Of a stretch of 45,796 nucleotides of DNA, positions 7,383 through 14,143 are shown piece by piece. Source of the stretch: Syntrophales bacterium (GTDB taxonomy: Bacteria > Desulfobacterota > Syntrophia > Syntrophales > JADFWA01). The stretch covers positions 1-45,796 of the forward strand of contig JAUSPI010000022.1 in NCBI GenBank assembly GCA_030655775.1, read 5' to 3'. Position numbers and translations under genes: made by a program. The notes beneath the pieces are model-generated. The model was not told where the DNA came from, did no database searches, and saw nothing but the letters and a program-made list of their open reading frames with translations. The stretch's first letter is position 1. Each line of letters begins with the position of its first letter.

Positions 7383-9091
7383 GATTGACCTCCCTTCTGT
7401 GATTTAAATTGTGCAGCATTAAAACTGTTGAGTGCTGGAATCATACAAAATGGCTTGAATTCCTTAAAGTTTTCGTTAGTAAGTTTTCCTTCATATACGC
7501 CTGGTGGAACAGTAAAACTGCTACCGAGTTTAAACTGTAGCCGGTTCAACTGTTCAAGAAAGTCTGTCTTTGTACGGGTTTTTCTCAAGGCATACAAATC
7601 CCCCTTTTTGCCTTCTCCTCCAACTGCCATACCAACGCGCTTACCCAAGGTCACGGCAGTTTCCTGCTCTTCCTTTGTCATATCATCCTCCTTTCGAACT
7701 ATAGATTCATAAATGATCAAAAAATCTAACAAGGGTTTAAAATAGGTTAACTCCGCCCGAAATACATGGGCTTCTGTAAGATCAAGAATGGTCTGTTTTT
7801 TCAAAATCCGTTCGCATACTCTATTGCGGGTTAATGCTTTATTTTCATTTTTCGTTTGAGTGAAATCAACATACAACCGCATAACCTCTCGCACATCAAT
7901 ACCAGTCTGTTCAACTTCATTCATCAATCTAAAAAAGTAGACCGAATCTCTAAAAGGCCAGGCCATTTTGCCCATGGTTGTCTGTCCTTTCGATTCCATG
8001 TGTAGAACAAAAAAATCCAATGGCGCTTTTGAAGTCGTTAGATGAAGCATTTCCTCCCAGTCTAATACGGTATTTTCATCATCCTGTTCAGATCTCTGGT
8101 GCAAGAGTATTTTCCGATATAAAGTATAGAGAAAGGCGAATGTTACCTCAAAAGACCGCTGGAAGTAACCACCCAATGGGTGATCAAAGTTCCTAAACAA
8201 ATTTGGATCTCTGTATTCTGCTTCATGCAAAGGCACAAACACATCCACCATTTTTTCTAAAGACGTCGAATAAGGCAAGAAAGCAAACAGATTTTCTCCC
8301 TGAGAGAGATAAAATCCATTTACGGGAACAAACTTACCCAGAAGGGAACACTTCCAGCATACTTTTTCCGGTTTGCCTCCCAGTGAATTGAAGGAAAGTA
8401 CCCCGCTTGAACCGGTTATGAGAGGGAAAACTGTTTCTTTGATGTCTTCTAATAAATTTGATGGTTCCCCACAGAGATAGCAATTTCCTTTCGAAGCGCC
8501 AGCACCAATTTTAATCGTTACTTTTGGCCGAATTTGATTAGGCCCATCTATCAATAATCCAGAAGTAGTAATGTCTAATCCACGCTTATCCAAAAAGTCA
8601 TCCATTCTTTCTTGAAGAGTCCTATGAGTATCGGGAAGATGGGGACGCGTTCGTTGTATTTTTTTGCCGTTAACACTTATTTCCTTCTTTTGCTTTTTCC
8701 AGTCTTTCTCTTTCCATTTCAAAATACTTACGGAGGGACGAGGTGCTTTGTTATAAACAACAGAGGCAATACCCACTGCTTTTTTCTTTGGAAAGGGAAT
8801 AAACTTATCTTGTACTGTGTCATAATAAAAATTATATGAAGAGGTGTCAGTTTCCTGTTTTTTGGTCGATAGGTTATAGTAATTGGATACTAAAATACTA
8901 TAGGCCTTTTTTATAGACGATTGCAGATTATCTCTTGGACCCCTTAATACAAGTTTATCGTCACTTACGCTAATTTGAATATCAGTTTTAACTTCCTCAA
9001 GCATCTTTACAAGACCAATCAAACCCGAATCCAACCAGAAGTGTCCTGATTTTTTGAAAGTTAATTCAATATCCCTATTTTGCTGCTCCAT
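7379..9091 (-). CDS. cas8b1: Cas8b1 (Cst1) large subunit of Cascade
   Basis: The 570-residue protein carries a split zinc-binding pair, Cys204/Cys207 in CYLC and Cys245/Cys248 in CWKC, as in Cst1-type large subunits, and an N-terminal segment DSGLIGLVKMLEE typical of that family. It sits between cas6 and cas7, the expected place. The large subunit recognises the PAM and triggers R-loop formation and Cas3 recruitment. Large subunits diverge strongly, so the family call rests on the cysteines, length and gene order together. It starts 5 bp after cas6. Confidence 0.88.
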   Translation of the reverse strand: MEQQNRDIELTFKKSGHFWLDSGLIGLVKMLEEVKTDIQISVSDDKLVLRGPRDNLQSSIKKAYSILVSNYYNLSTKKQETDTSSYNFYYDTVQDKFIPFPKKKAVGIASVVYNKAPRPSVSILKWKEKDWKKQKKEISVNGKKIQRTRPHLPDTHRTLQERMDDFLDKRGLDITTSGLLIDGPNQIRPKVTIKIGAGASKGNCYLCGEPSNLLEDIKETVFPLITGSSGVLSFNSLGGKPEKVCWKCSLLGKFVPVNGFYLSQGENLFAFLPYSTSLEKMVDVFVPLHEAEYRDPNLFRNFDHPLGGYFQRSFEVTFAFLYTLYRKILLHQRSEQDDENTVLDWEEMLHLTTSKAPLDFFVLHMESKGQTTMGKMAWPFRDSVYFFRLMNEVEQTGIDVREVMRLYVDFTQTKNENKALTRNRVCERILKKQTILDLTEAHVFRAELTYFKPLLDFLIIYESIVRKEDDMTKEEQETAVTLGKRVGMAVGGEGKKGDLYALRKTRTKTDFLEQLNRLQFKLGSSFTVPPGVYEGKLTNENFKEFKPFCMIPALNSFNAAQFKSQKGGQS

Positions 9092-9096
9092 CGCGT

Positions 9097-9762
9097 TTAC
9101 CCCCTAATGACGGTTCCATAGCCCCGTGCGGAAGATTTCCCAATTCCCCAAAAATCCGGGATGTTAAAATTTACTTTAAATTCGCCAGTAAAGGCTACCA
9201 GTTCCACGTCTCGTTTTATTTCCACCTTTGCGCATTCTTCTAAATCAAGAACGGCTTCAATCTTGTTTTCCACCACATATCTTAATGATTTACACATAGA
9301 AAGAATGTTGCCGACCAGAATCCTCCGCAAAAGATTGCTAACCAGCTCTTTTCTATGTTTAATTCGCATATATTCTACATGATTTCTTTCGTTTAGGCCG
9401 ACCCAGGGAGTTGCAAACCGATAATGGACAGGTTCCGACGTCAGACCACAGGAAACAGTGCTGGGGTGCAATTTTTGCTCTAAGATAGCGTAGTTTTGGT
9501 GGTGGAGTTCGATGTGGTCAAGTTTGGGAACAGCTTTCAACAAATAGGAACCTTCTTTTAATCCCACTATTAGCGCAGATTTCTCAACTATTTTATATTG
9601 AATCAAAGGATGACTGTAAATTAAGTTGTCTCCACTATTATGATGATGAAATTCAGGTCGGTTCCGGTACAAATTTCCAAAGAATCCCCTCAAAGCCTTC
9701 CCATCTGGAAATTCCAATGGTTTTTTACAAGTAATCCATAATTCCGTTTTTTCGATCTTCAT
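9097..9762 (-). CDS. cas6: Cas6 crRNA-processing endoribonuclease
   Basis: The protein (221 residues from ATG 9762) begins with the beta strand KIEKTELWITCKKP and ends with FWGIGKSSARGYGTVIRG, the glycine-rich loop of RAMP-fold Cas6. It fits the Cas6b-type two-domain family. Cas6 cuts pre-crRNA within each repeat to leave the 8-nt handle. A His-rich stretch (EFHHHNSGD) may supply the general acid, but this is not certain. An in-frame TTG at 9789 would add nine residues; ATG 9762 is preferred because it begins just before the first strand, though neither has a convincing Shine-Dalgarno. It is the first gene of the tight cas6-cas8b1-cas7-cas5-cas3 operon. Confidence 0.9.
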   Translation of the reverse strand: MKIEKTELWITCKKPLEFPDGKALRGFFGNLYRNRPEFHHHNSGDNLIYSHPLIQYKIVEKSALIVGLKEGSYLLKAVPKLDHIELHHQNYAILEQKLHPSTVSCGLTSEPVHYRFATPWVGLNERNHVEYMRIKHRKELVSNLLRRILVGNILSMCKSLRYVVENKIEAVLDLEECAKVEIKRDVELVAFTGEFKVNFNIPDFWGIGKSSARGYGTVIRG

Positions 9763-9886
9763 TGGTTTCACTTGTGCATCTCTTTTCAAACCGCTATTCC
9801 CATCCTTATCTCCAGCCTCTTCCTGGGGTTTTTGCTCTGCTTTTTATTTTCAAACCCTCTGAACTTTTGTGATATTGATTGCCAGT

Positions 9887-9967
9887 TCAAAATCCTGCAG
9901 GCTGGCGTCCTTCCCATCTTAAGGTCACAGTTTGTGACCTCAAGATTTCAAACTCATCTTCTGTCAT
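9887..9967 (-). pseudogene. ORF6N-domain gene remnant
   Basis: The minus frame reads MTEDEFEILRSQTVTLRWEG and stops soon after. This resembles the conserved core of ORF6N (KilA-N-related) phage and plasmid regulators, where LTEEEFEILRSQ-VTS is diagnostic. No domain start or end survives. The fragment includes a near-perfect 31-bp palindrome (9916-9946) that is explained by codons for L-R-S-Q-x-V-T. It lies upstream of cas6, so it may incidentally occupy the operon's promoter region. Confidence 0.55.
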
Positions 9968-10035
9968 AACCTTCCGACTGCTAACACTTTTGAACGTTAT
10001 CAAAAATTGCCAAAATTTCATCGTTCATCAGCTTT

Positions 10036-10968
10036 TTATCTCTCATGCCAGCGCCTTTTCATCTCTATCTCATTCACATCCTTAAGTATTTCCCGGCTTT
10101 CATCCAAATCTATCTTAAAATTTCCGGTCAGATCCATAAAGTTGAGCCACAGACTTTCTTCTTTTCGTTGAAAGATAAAATTGTTTTGGCTGTCATAGAT
10201 GAAAAAATATGTTGAGACAGGATTTTCTCTGTTTAAAAGAGCGAACAAGTGGCCGTAAAATCCATGATTATACCGCTGGTAACTGCCGCCGACTCCCCCT
10301 TGTGTATAATAGAAAATGTCATCTTTATCTTTGGCGAAATAATATTGTTGCCACGGGTTTCGTCTGTCCCAGTTATTGAAAGGGGGCGGCATTTCATATT
10401 TGCGGTTGTAGCGGAATTCCTTCCTCGGCTTAAACGGATCTTCCTTTTTCCAGTATTTTTCCCATTCATCTTCATACATAAACTGATATTCTTCCTTTAC
10501 CCGCTCAATCGCTTCGGGGTAAACTTGTTGATTTAAGTCCTCAATAACCCTGTCTCTGAGATCGGAATTATTCATCTTCTTATATTCCGGGTCGTTTTTT
10601 AATAACTCTACCTGTTCACCAATAAGTTTCAGATGTTCCCTTGATCTGCCCCCCCAATATTTTCTGGCTTCCGCTTCTACCAGAGAACAAAGATTTACGT
10701 CCTCTTTATCCATGTAACGACTGTCTTCCCAGAAATCATCTTCAAGAAGCTCCTCAAGAACATATACCGAGAAGAATTTCATGGTTCTGTCGATTTTCTG
10801 GTATACATCATAGAGATTGATATCGGACATAAAAGAGGACAAATCAAAGTGCCTTAATTCGTCGCGTTGCGCTCTTTCTGTTATTTCTGTTATGATTTTC
10901 GGATATTGGGAGTGCATATTCATGTTTCCATTACGGCCGCTGAAGGGGGTTGTTTTCAGAACAAACAT
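10036..10968 (-). CDS. Unrecognised 310-residue protein between cas2 and cas6
   Basis: I do not recognise this family. The protein is strongly charged, rich in Trp, Tyr and Phe, and lacks a signal peptide, membrane helix or visible nuclease motif. The first half looks helical (residues about 30-170). The second half contains GGVGGSYQRYNHGFYGHLFA, which looks like a folded globular core, and an end rich in Asp, Glu and Lys. Internal ATGs at 10923 and 10917 are alternative starts, and no strong Shine-Dalgarno decides between them. It has the same orientation as the cas genes, about 280 bp after cas2 and about 270 bp before cas6, with a 40-bp palindrome upstream. It could be an accessory Cas protein or a cargo gene. 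Confidence 0.7.
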   Translation of the reverse strand: MFVLKTTPFSGRNGNMNMHSQYPKIITEITERAQRDELRHFDLSSFMSDINLYDVYQKIDRTMKFFSVYVLEELLEDDFWEDSRYMDKEDVNLCSLVEAEARKYWGGRSREHLKLIGEQVELLKNDPEYKKMNNSDLRDRVIEDLNQQVYPEAIERVKEEYQFMYEDEWEKYWKKEDPFKPRKEFRYNRKYEMPPPFNNWDRRNPWQQYYFAKDKDDIFYYTQGGVGGSYQRYNHGFYGHLFALLNRENPVSTYFFIYDSQNNFIFQRKEESLWLNFMDLTGNFKIDLDESREILKDVNEIEMKRRWHER

Positions 10969-11046
10969 TTTTGCCGGAATTTATAAATGAATTCATTTAT
11001 ATTTTTCAAAACTTCCAAGGCCGCCCGTTTGATTTGCATTGTATAA

Positions 11047-11084
11047 AATCCCCCCCTGGCCCCCCTTTAGAAAAGGGGGGATAA
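11047..11084. repeat. C-rich/G-rich palindromic repeat, copy 1
   Basis: An AATCCCCCC...CCCCCCTTTAGAAAAGGGGGG element forms a hairpin. The same family recurs at 11549-11584 and, in frame within mqnA, at 43952-44001. It is a dispersed REP-like sequence lying after cas2. Confidence 0.8.
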
Positions 11085-11143
11085 ATTGTTTAAGTGAACA
11101 GTATTGCTTCTAACTCTCTTTAAAAAAGAGGAAAACCTTCGAA

Positions 11144-11183
11144 ATTACATATAGTACCATATGCATATGGTACTATATGTAAT
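11144..11183. promoter_or_regulatory. Perfect 40-bp palindrome upstream of the 310-residue gene
   Basis: ATTACATATAGTACCATATG (11144-11163) is followed directly by its exact reverse complement, giving 20 + 20 bp with no loop and no mismatch. There is no T-run on either side that would make it a terminator. It lies between the cas2 stop (11252) and the start of the next gene (10968). It could be an operator for a dimeric regulator, a cruciform site, or the remains of an element end. Confidence 0.75.
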
Positions 11184-11251
11184 CTGTTTTAAATGGATTC
11201 TGTATCTTTATCGCTCCTATTTGACAGATGAGGTCAAAGCCAACAGATTTC

Positions 11252-11548
11252 TTAAAAGAATTGTGCCAGTACCTCATCATTTACCAGTTTTCTGTCAAAC
11301 CCCTGCCCCATGACCTTGATCTGTCTGAAATCCTCCTGGCAAAATGGAAACAGGTATAAGCTGTCTACATCATCATTTATGAGGTCAAGGCACTTCTCCG
11401 CCAGTTCATCAAAGCGGTTTGCCTTGAGTTTGCCAAGAAATACGCTTTTCTGGACCCGGATGAGGCCGTATTTTTTACATTCTTTGGCGACTTTGTTGCG
11501 GGTTCTGTCGTCTGAGATATCGTAGATGATCCAAATGAGGACGGACAC
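11252..11548 (-). CDS. cas2: Cas2, adaptation complex subunit
   Basis: The 98-residue protein begins MSVLIWIIYDISDDRTRNKV, with the Cas2 ferredoxin-like first strand and Asp10. It continues with FLGKL and a hydrophobic strand SLYLFPFC as in the family. Cas2 dimers bridge two Cas1 dimers in the integrase complex. It lies about 160 bp after cas1, a wider gap than usual, filled with two palindromic repeats. Confidence 0.97.
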   Translation of the reverse strand: MSVLIWIIYDISDDRTRNKVAKECKKYGLIRVQKSVFLGKLKANRFDELAEKCLDLINDDVDSLYLFPFCQEDFRQIKVMGQGFDRKLVNDEVLAQFF

Positions 11549-11642
11549 TATAAATCCCCCTTTATCCCCCTTTAGAAAAGGGGGAATTGTTGTTTTTCCT
11601 TTTTATCCCCCTCCCTCAATCCCTCCCACCAAGGGAGGGAAG
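11549..11642. repeat. Two palindromic repeats between cas1 and cas2
   Basis: The first (about 11551-11584) is another AATCCCCCTTT...AAAGGGGGAATT element. The second (about 11609-11642) pairs TCCCTCCC with GGGAGGGA around CACCAA. Both are dispersed repeats that have widened the cas1-cas2 spacing. They may also act as transcriptional pause or processing structures. Confidence 0.75.
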
Positions 11643-11710
11643 CAATGATAGAACAACCTGTCCAGCAGGAGAGGGAAGATGCAGGCAAAAAGGAATTTGG
11701 TTTGCGTTTT

Positions 11711-12724
11711 CTAAAATTCCTTTATCTCCAGCCAGTCAGGCCTCTTCTCTCCAGTTTCGGCAAGAAGAATATTGGCCATGCGGTGGGCTTCGTGCTGAAT
11801 TATGTGGCGCCGCTTCACATTCCTGCGGCGGTACCGTATCGATTCATCAAGATGCCTGTTCATCGCCTCAACCACAACAGGTTTACCCTTCTGATTCAGA
11901 GATACCGCTTGATCGCTGAAGTCAAAAAACTCATCTCTCATCTTTTTACCTGTAAAGAGATAAGCCGCTGTTTGCTCACCATATATACGAAAAGGTTCAA
12001 TGAGGTCAAAGACAAGAGATTTCTTGTTGTAATTGTCCGTATGGAGAAAACCGACATAGGGATCAAGGCCGGATAAAATACACGCTTTTTCAACAAGAGA
12101 ATACAGGATGCCATAACAATAGTTTAGACATGCGTTAAAGGGGTCTTTCGCCGGCATGCGGGAACGTCCTTTGAACTGATACTTTTCAGGAAGTAAAGCG
12201 GACATGCATTGAAAGTAACTCCTTCCCGCGGTTCCTTCGAGTCCCATAATTCGGCCGCGAACGATCCCCAAATCCGTATTGTCAGAGGAAAGTTTAGTTT
12301 TGGCCTGTTCAATGGTCTGTATCGATGTTGTAAAATGATCTTCCTTGCCAGGGCGCGCGTGCATCAATTTCTTCAGAAAACGAGCCTGATTGTCCAGTTT
12401 TTGGGTCACCATATCAATGACAAGTTGTAACCCCAGTGGACTATCCATCGCCTCAAGCTGTCTTCTGCGAATCAGGGCAGTACTCCCCATCTTGGAAAAC
12501 CATATTCTTCCGATGGGGTTACCGTAAGAATCCATGAATATTACATCTATGTTATGTTCCAGGGCGAGGACTACTGCTTGCGTGGAAATCATAGCCTGAT
12601 TGGAAATGACAACGCTTTCCACTTTCAAAGGAGAGATGTCGAATACCTTTTCTTTCTGTTTTAGTCGAAAGCATTCATCTTTTTGCGTGATGAAGGTACC
12701 CGGTGTATTGACAACAACCTGCAT
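11711..12724 (-). CDS. cas1: Cas1, spacer integrase
   Basis: The 337-residue protein has the full Cas1 core: an N-terminal beta domain (to about residue 80) and a helical catalytic domain with Glu163 in GLEGTAGRSYF, His228 in GFLHTD and Glu243 in DLIEPFR, the three metal ligands. Cas1 with Cas2 cuts and joins new spacers at the leader end. A minus-strand terminator-like hairpin ends 15 bp before its ATG, so expression may be controlled in the leader. About 133 bp of its coding sequence (12061-12193) is duplicated at 13795-13927. Confidence 0.98.
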   Translation of the reverse strand: MQVVVNTPGTFITQKDECFRLKQKEKVFDISPLKVESVVISNQAMISTQAVVLALEHNIDVIFMDSYGNPIGRIWFSKMGSTALIRRRQLEAMDSPLGLQLVIDMVTQKLDNQARFLKKLMHARPGKEDHFTTSIQTIEQAKTKLSSDNTDLGIVRGRIMGLEGTAGRSYFQCMSALLPEKYQFKGRSRMPAKDPFNACLNYCYGILYSLVEKACILSGLDPYVGFLHTDNYNKKSLVFDLIEPFRIYGEQTAAYLFTGKKMRDEFFDFSDQAVSLNQKGKPVVVEAMNRHLDESIRYRRRNVKRRHIIQHEAHRMANILLAETGEKRPDWLEIKEF

Positions 12725-12738
12725 AGGCGCAACCTGCT

Positions 12739-12782
12739 AAAAAAACAAGACCCCGTCTTTCTTCGATAAGAGGCGGGGTCTT
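12739..12782 (-). terminator. Terminator-like hairpin in the cas1 5' region
   Basis: On the minus strand AAGACCCCG (12782-12774) pairs with CGGGGTCTT (12755-12747), followed by G and seven T residues. The T-run ends 15 bp before the cas1 ATG, leaving no room for a promoter in between. It either ends transcription from the nuclease side or acts as a leader terminator through which cas1 transcripts must read. No T-run follows on the plus strand. Confidence 0.75.
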
Positions 12783-12933
12783 AGTGCAATTCTTTCATGT
12801 TTCCCTCTTAAATAAGGGTTAAGGATATATTATCTTCACATTTTTAGAAGAATATCACAAAATTACATTTTTATGCAATAATATTTATAGAAAAAATACC
12901 CATTTCTGTCATTTAAGGACATTTTTATAAACA

Positions 12934-13045
12934 CTACTGTGTCTTTGTCCAGTAGCTCTTTTTTCCTCTGCCGTGGGATTGTATGATGCCCGCTTTTTTC
13001 AGATCTCTCAGTACTCTCCGGAAAGTCGCTTCGGGGACGTTGGGG
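12934..13045 (-). pseudogene. 3' fragment of an ERCC4-type nuclease gene
   Basis: The minus frame reads FPNVPEATFRRVLRDLKKAG, then HGRGKKSYWTKTQ and a stop at 12934. The intact nuclease at 14144-15223 ends FPDVPKSTLQRVLRDLKKEG, then HGRGKKSYWSKT. Only the last 35 codons of this diverged copy survive. Similarity ends near 13045, exactly where a 27-bp repeat shared with 32252-32278 begins. Confidence 0.85.
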
Positions 13046-13068
13046 AATTCGCTCGCTGTTCAGTTCAC
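13042..13068. repeat. 27-bp repeat at a rearrangement joint
   Basis: GGGGAATTCGCTCGCTGTTC plus seven further bases recurs at 32252-32278 with one difference (T at 13049, A there). It spans the junction between the nuclease fragment and the vapC stop codon, suggesting that it took part in the rearrangement or marks an inserted end. Confidence 0.65.
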
Positions 13069-13481
13069 AGGGATTCAGTAACCGCTTTCAGTTTTTTCAT
13101 ATCACTGTCAAAAGAAACAACTGCCCTTGATTCGGTAGATGCTGCGGCGAGGATACAGTCGACTATATCTGCATTTGTAGCTTCATATTTCAGGAGGGCA
13201 CTGAGGACTTGTGATTTAGCCGTGTTCACAATACCCTGGAAATTTAAAATCCCGCTTAACTTGGCCGCGATCTCGGCCTTCGGAATCCCGTAATATTTTT
13301 CCATGACATACACGCATTCCACGATAACTACATCAAGTATCTCTGCCTTTTTTACGCCTTTATATACATCTTGAAAGAAGGCGTCGGCACGGGGACTGAA
13401 TTCCGGGTGATCCCCCAGCAGATACCTGAGGACTACATTCGTATCAGCGAGATAGGTCTTCGCCGGCGATTTCATCGGCAA
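13065..13481 (-). CDS. vapC: PIN-domain toxin, VapC family
   Basis: The 138-residue PIN-fold protein has the acidic residues of VapC ribonucleases: Asp in YLADTNVVLRYLL, Glu in VIVECVYVMEKYY, Asp residues in ATNADIVDCILAA and SFDSDMKKL. It should cleave tRNA or rRNA and be held inactive by the AbrB-fold antitoxin encoded directly upstream, with which it overlaps by 38 bp. A second start two codons in (13475) is possible. The module sits between fragments of the nuclease gene and cas1. Confidence 0.88.
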   Translation of the reverse strand: MPMKSPAKTYLADTNVVLRYLLGDHPEFSPRADAFFQDVYKGVKKAEILDVVIVECVYVMEKYYGIPKAEIAAKLSGILNFQGIVNTAKSQVLSALLKYEATNADIVDCILAAASTESRAVVSFDSDMKKLKAVTESL

Positions 13482-13707
13482 TCCTTCCCTGAACCGCTTT
13501 CCTTACCTTTTTTAGAGGGACATATTCCCTGGCATACTTTTTCAGGGATCCCGCCAGGTGGTCCGACGGAGAGCCCGGAACTCCCCTGAGTTTTATCTCA
13601 TCATCCTCGATCAGAAAAAGGACACCACTCTCTTTTTCTATGTTCAATTTTTTACGTATGTTTTTCGGAATGGTAACCTGCCCCTTGCTTGATACTCTAG
13701 CATACAT
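13444..13707 (-). CDS. vapB: AbrB/SpoVT-type antitoxin paired with VapC
   Basis: The 87-residue protein from ATG 13707 begins MYARVSSKGQVTIPKNIRKK, the swapped-hairpin AbrB DNA-binding motif, followed by an acidic and basic C-terminal tail expected to bind the toxin. An in-frame start at 13752 would add 15 residues without conserved character. It overlaps vapC by 38 bp in another frame, so the two are coupled. Antitoxins of this kind usually repress their own promoter. Confidence 0.88.
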   Translation of the reverse strand: MYARVSSKGQVTIPKNIRKKLNIEKESGVLFLIEDDEIKLRGVPGSPSDHLAGSLKKYAREYVPLKKVRKAVQGRIADEIAGEDLSR

Positions 13708-13794
13708 TTCTAAATTAACCTGCCCTTTCAAGTATTCTTTACATAGAAGCATATTCCTACTTTATCTGTTTGTCAAACTAATTCTGTATGTCAG

Positions 13795-13929
13795 GATCAA
13801 GGCCAGAGAAAATACACGCCTTTTCAACAAGAGAATACAGGATGCCGTAACAATAGTTTAGACATGCGTTAAAGGGGTCTTTCGCCGGTTGCCGGGAACG
13901 TCCTTTGAACTGATACGTTTCAGGAAGGG
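13795..13929 (-). pseudogene. Internal cas1 fragment
   Basis: About 133 bp align without gaps to 12061-12193 of cas1, roughly 92% identical by eye. In frame it reads YQFKGRSRQPAKDPFNACLN and continues to ACIFSGLDP, matching cas1 residues about 178-221. Neither catalytic Glu163 nor His228 is included. The fragment has no start of its own, although a fortuitous ATG at 13996 opens a 72-codon frame through it. Confidence 0.92.
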
Positions 13930-13977
13930 ATATAATAAATCTGTCCCCATTAATCATCTCATAACATATCGACAATT

Positions 13978-14014
13978 CACAAGATTGCCACGGCACTTTG
14001 TGCCTCGCAATGAC
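13978..14014. repeat. REP-like palindrome
   Basis: AGATTGCCACGGCACTTTGT and the following TGCCTCGCAATGAC form a GC-rich inverted repeat of a kind widely dispersed in this group's genomes. It is seen once here, just left of the partial MITE. Confidence 0.65.
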
Positions 14015-14036
14015 TAAAATTGTAGTTTTGCAAAGG

Positions 14037-14122
14037 TCTGAACTTGTTTCAGCATCTAATTATTTCAGCAAGTTAGAGACCCTGAAATAAATTCAGGGTG
14101 ACAAAAAAGGACTTTTTACGAG
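14037..14122. mobile_element. Partial MITE-like element, copy A
   Basis: The sequence from TCTGAACTTGTTTCAGCATC to the end ACTTTTTACGAG matches, in reverse orientation, the complete copy at 45557-45678. One terminal inverted repeat is missing and an internal hairpin (ACCCTGAAATAAATTCAGGGT) is kept. No transposase is encoded, so movement would need an enzyme from elsewhere. Confidence 0.75.
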
Positions 14123-14143
14123 ACTATCAAGCTTAATCTCCCT

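Noticed and set aside
9916-9946. ATCTTAAGGTCACA/TGTGACCTCAAGAT palindrome as a cas6 operator
   Set aside because: The symmetry is explained by LRSQxVT codons of an ORF6N remnant on the minus strand; an operator remains possible but is not needed.
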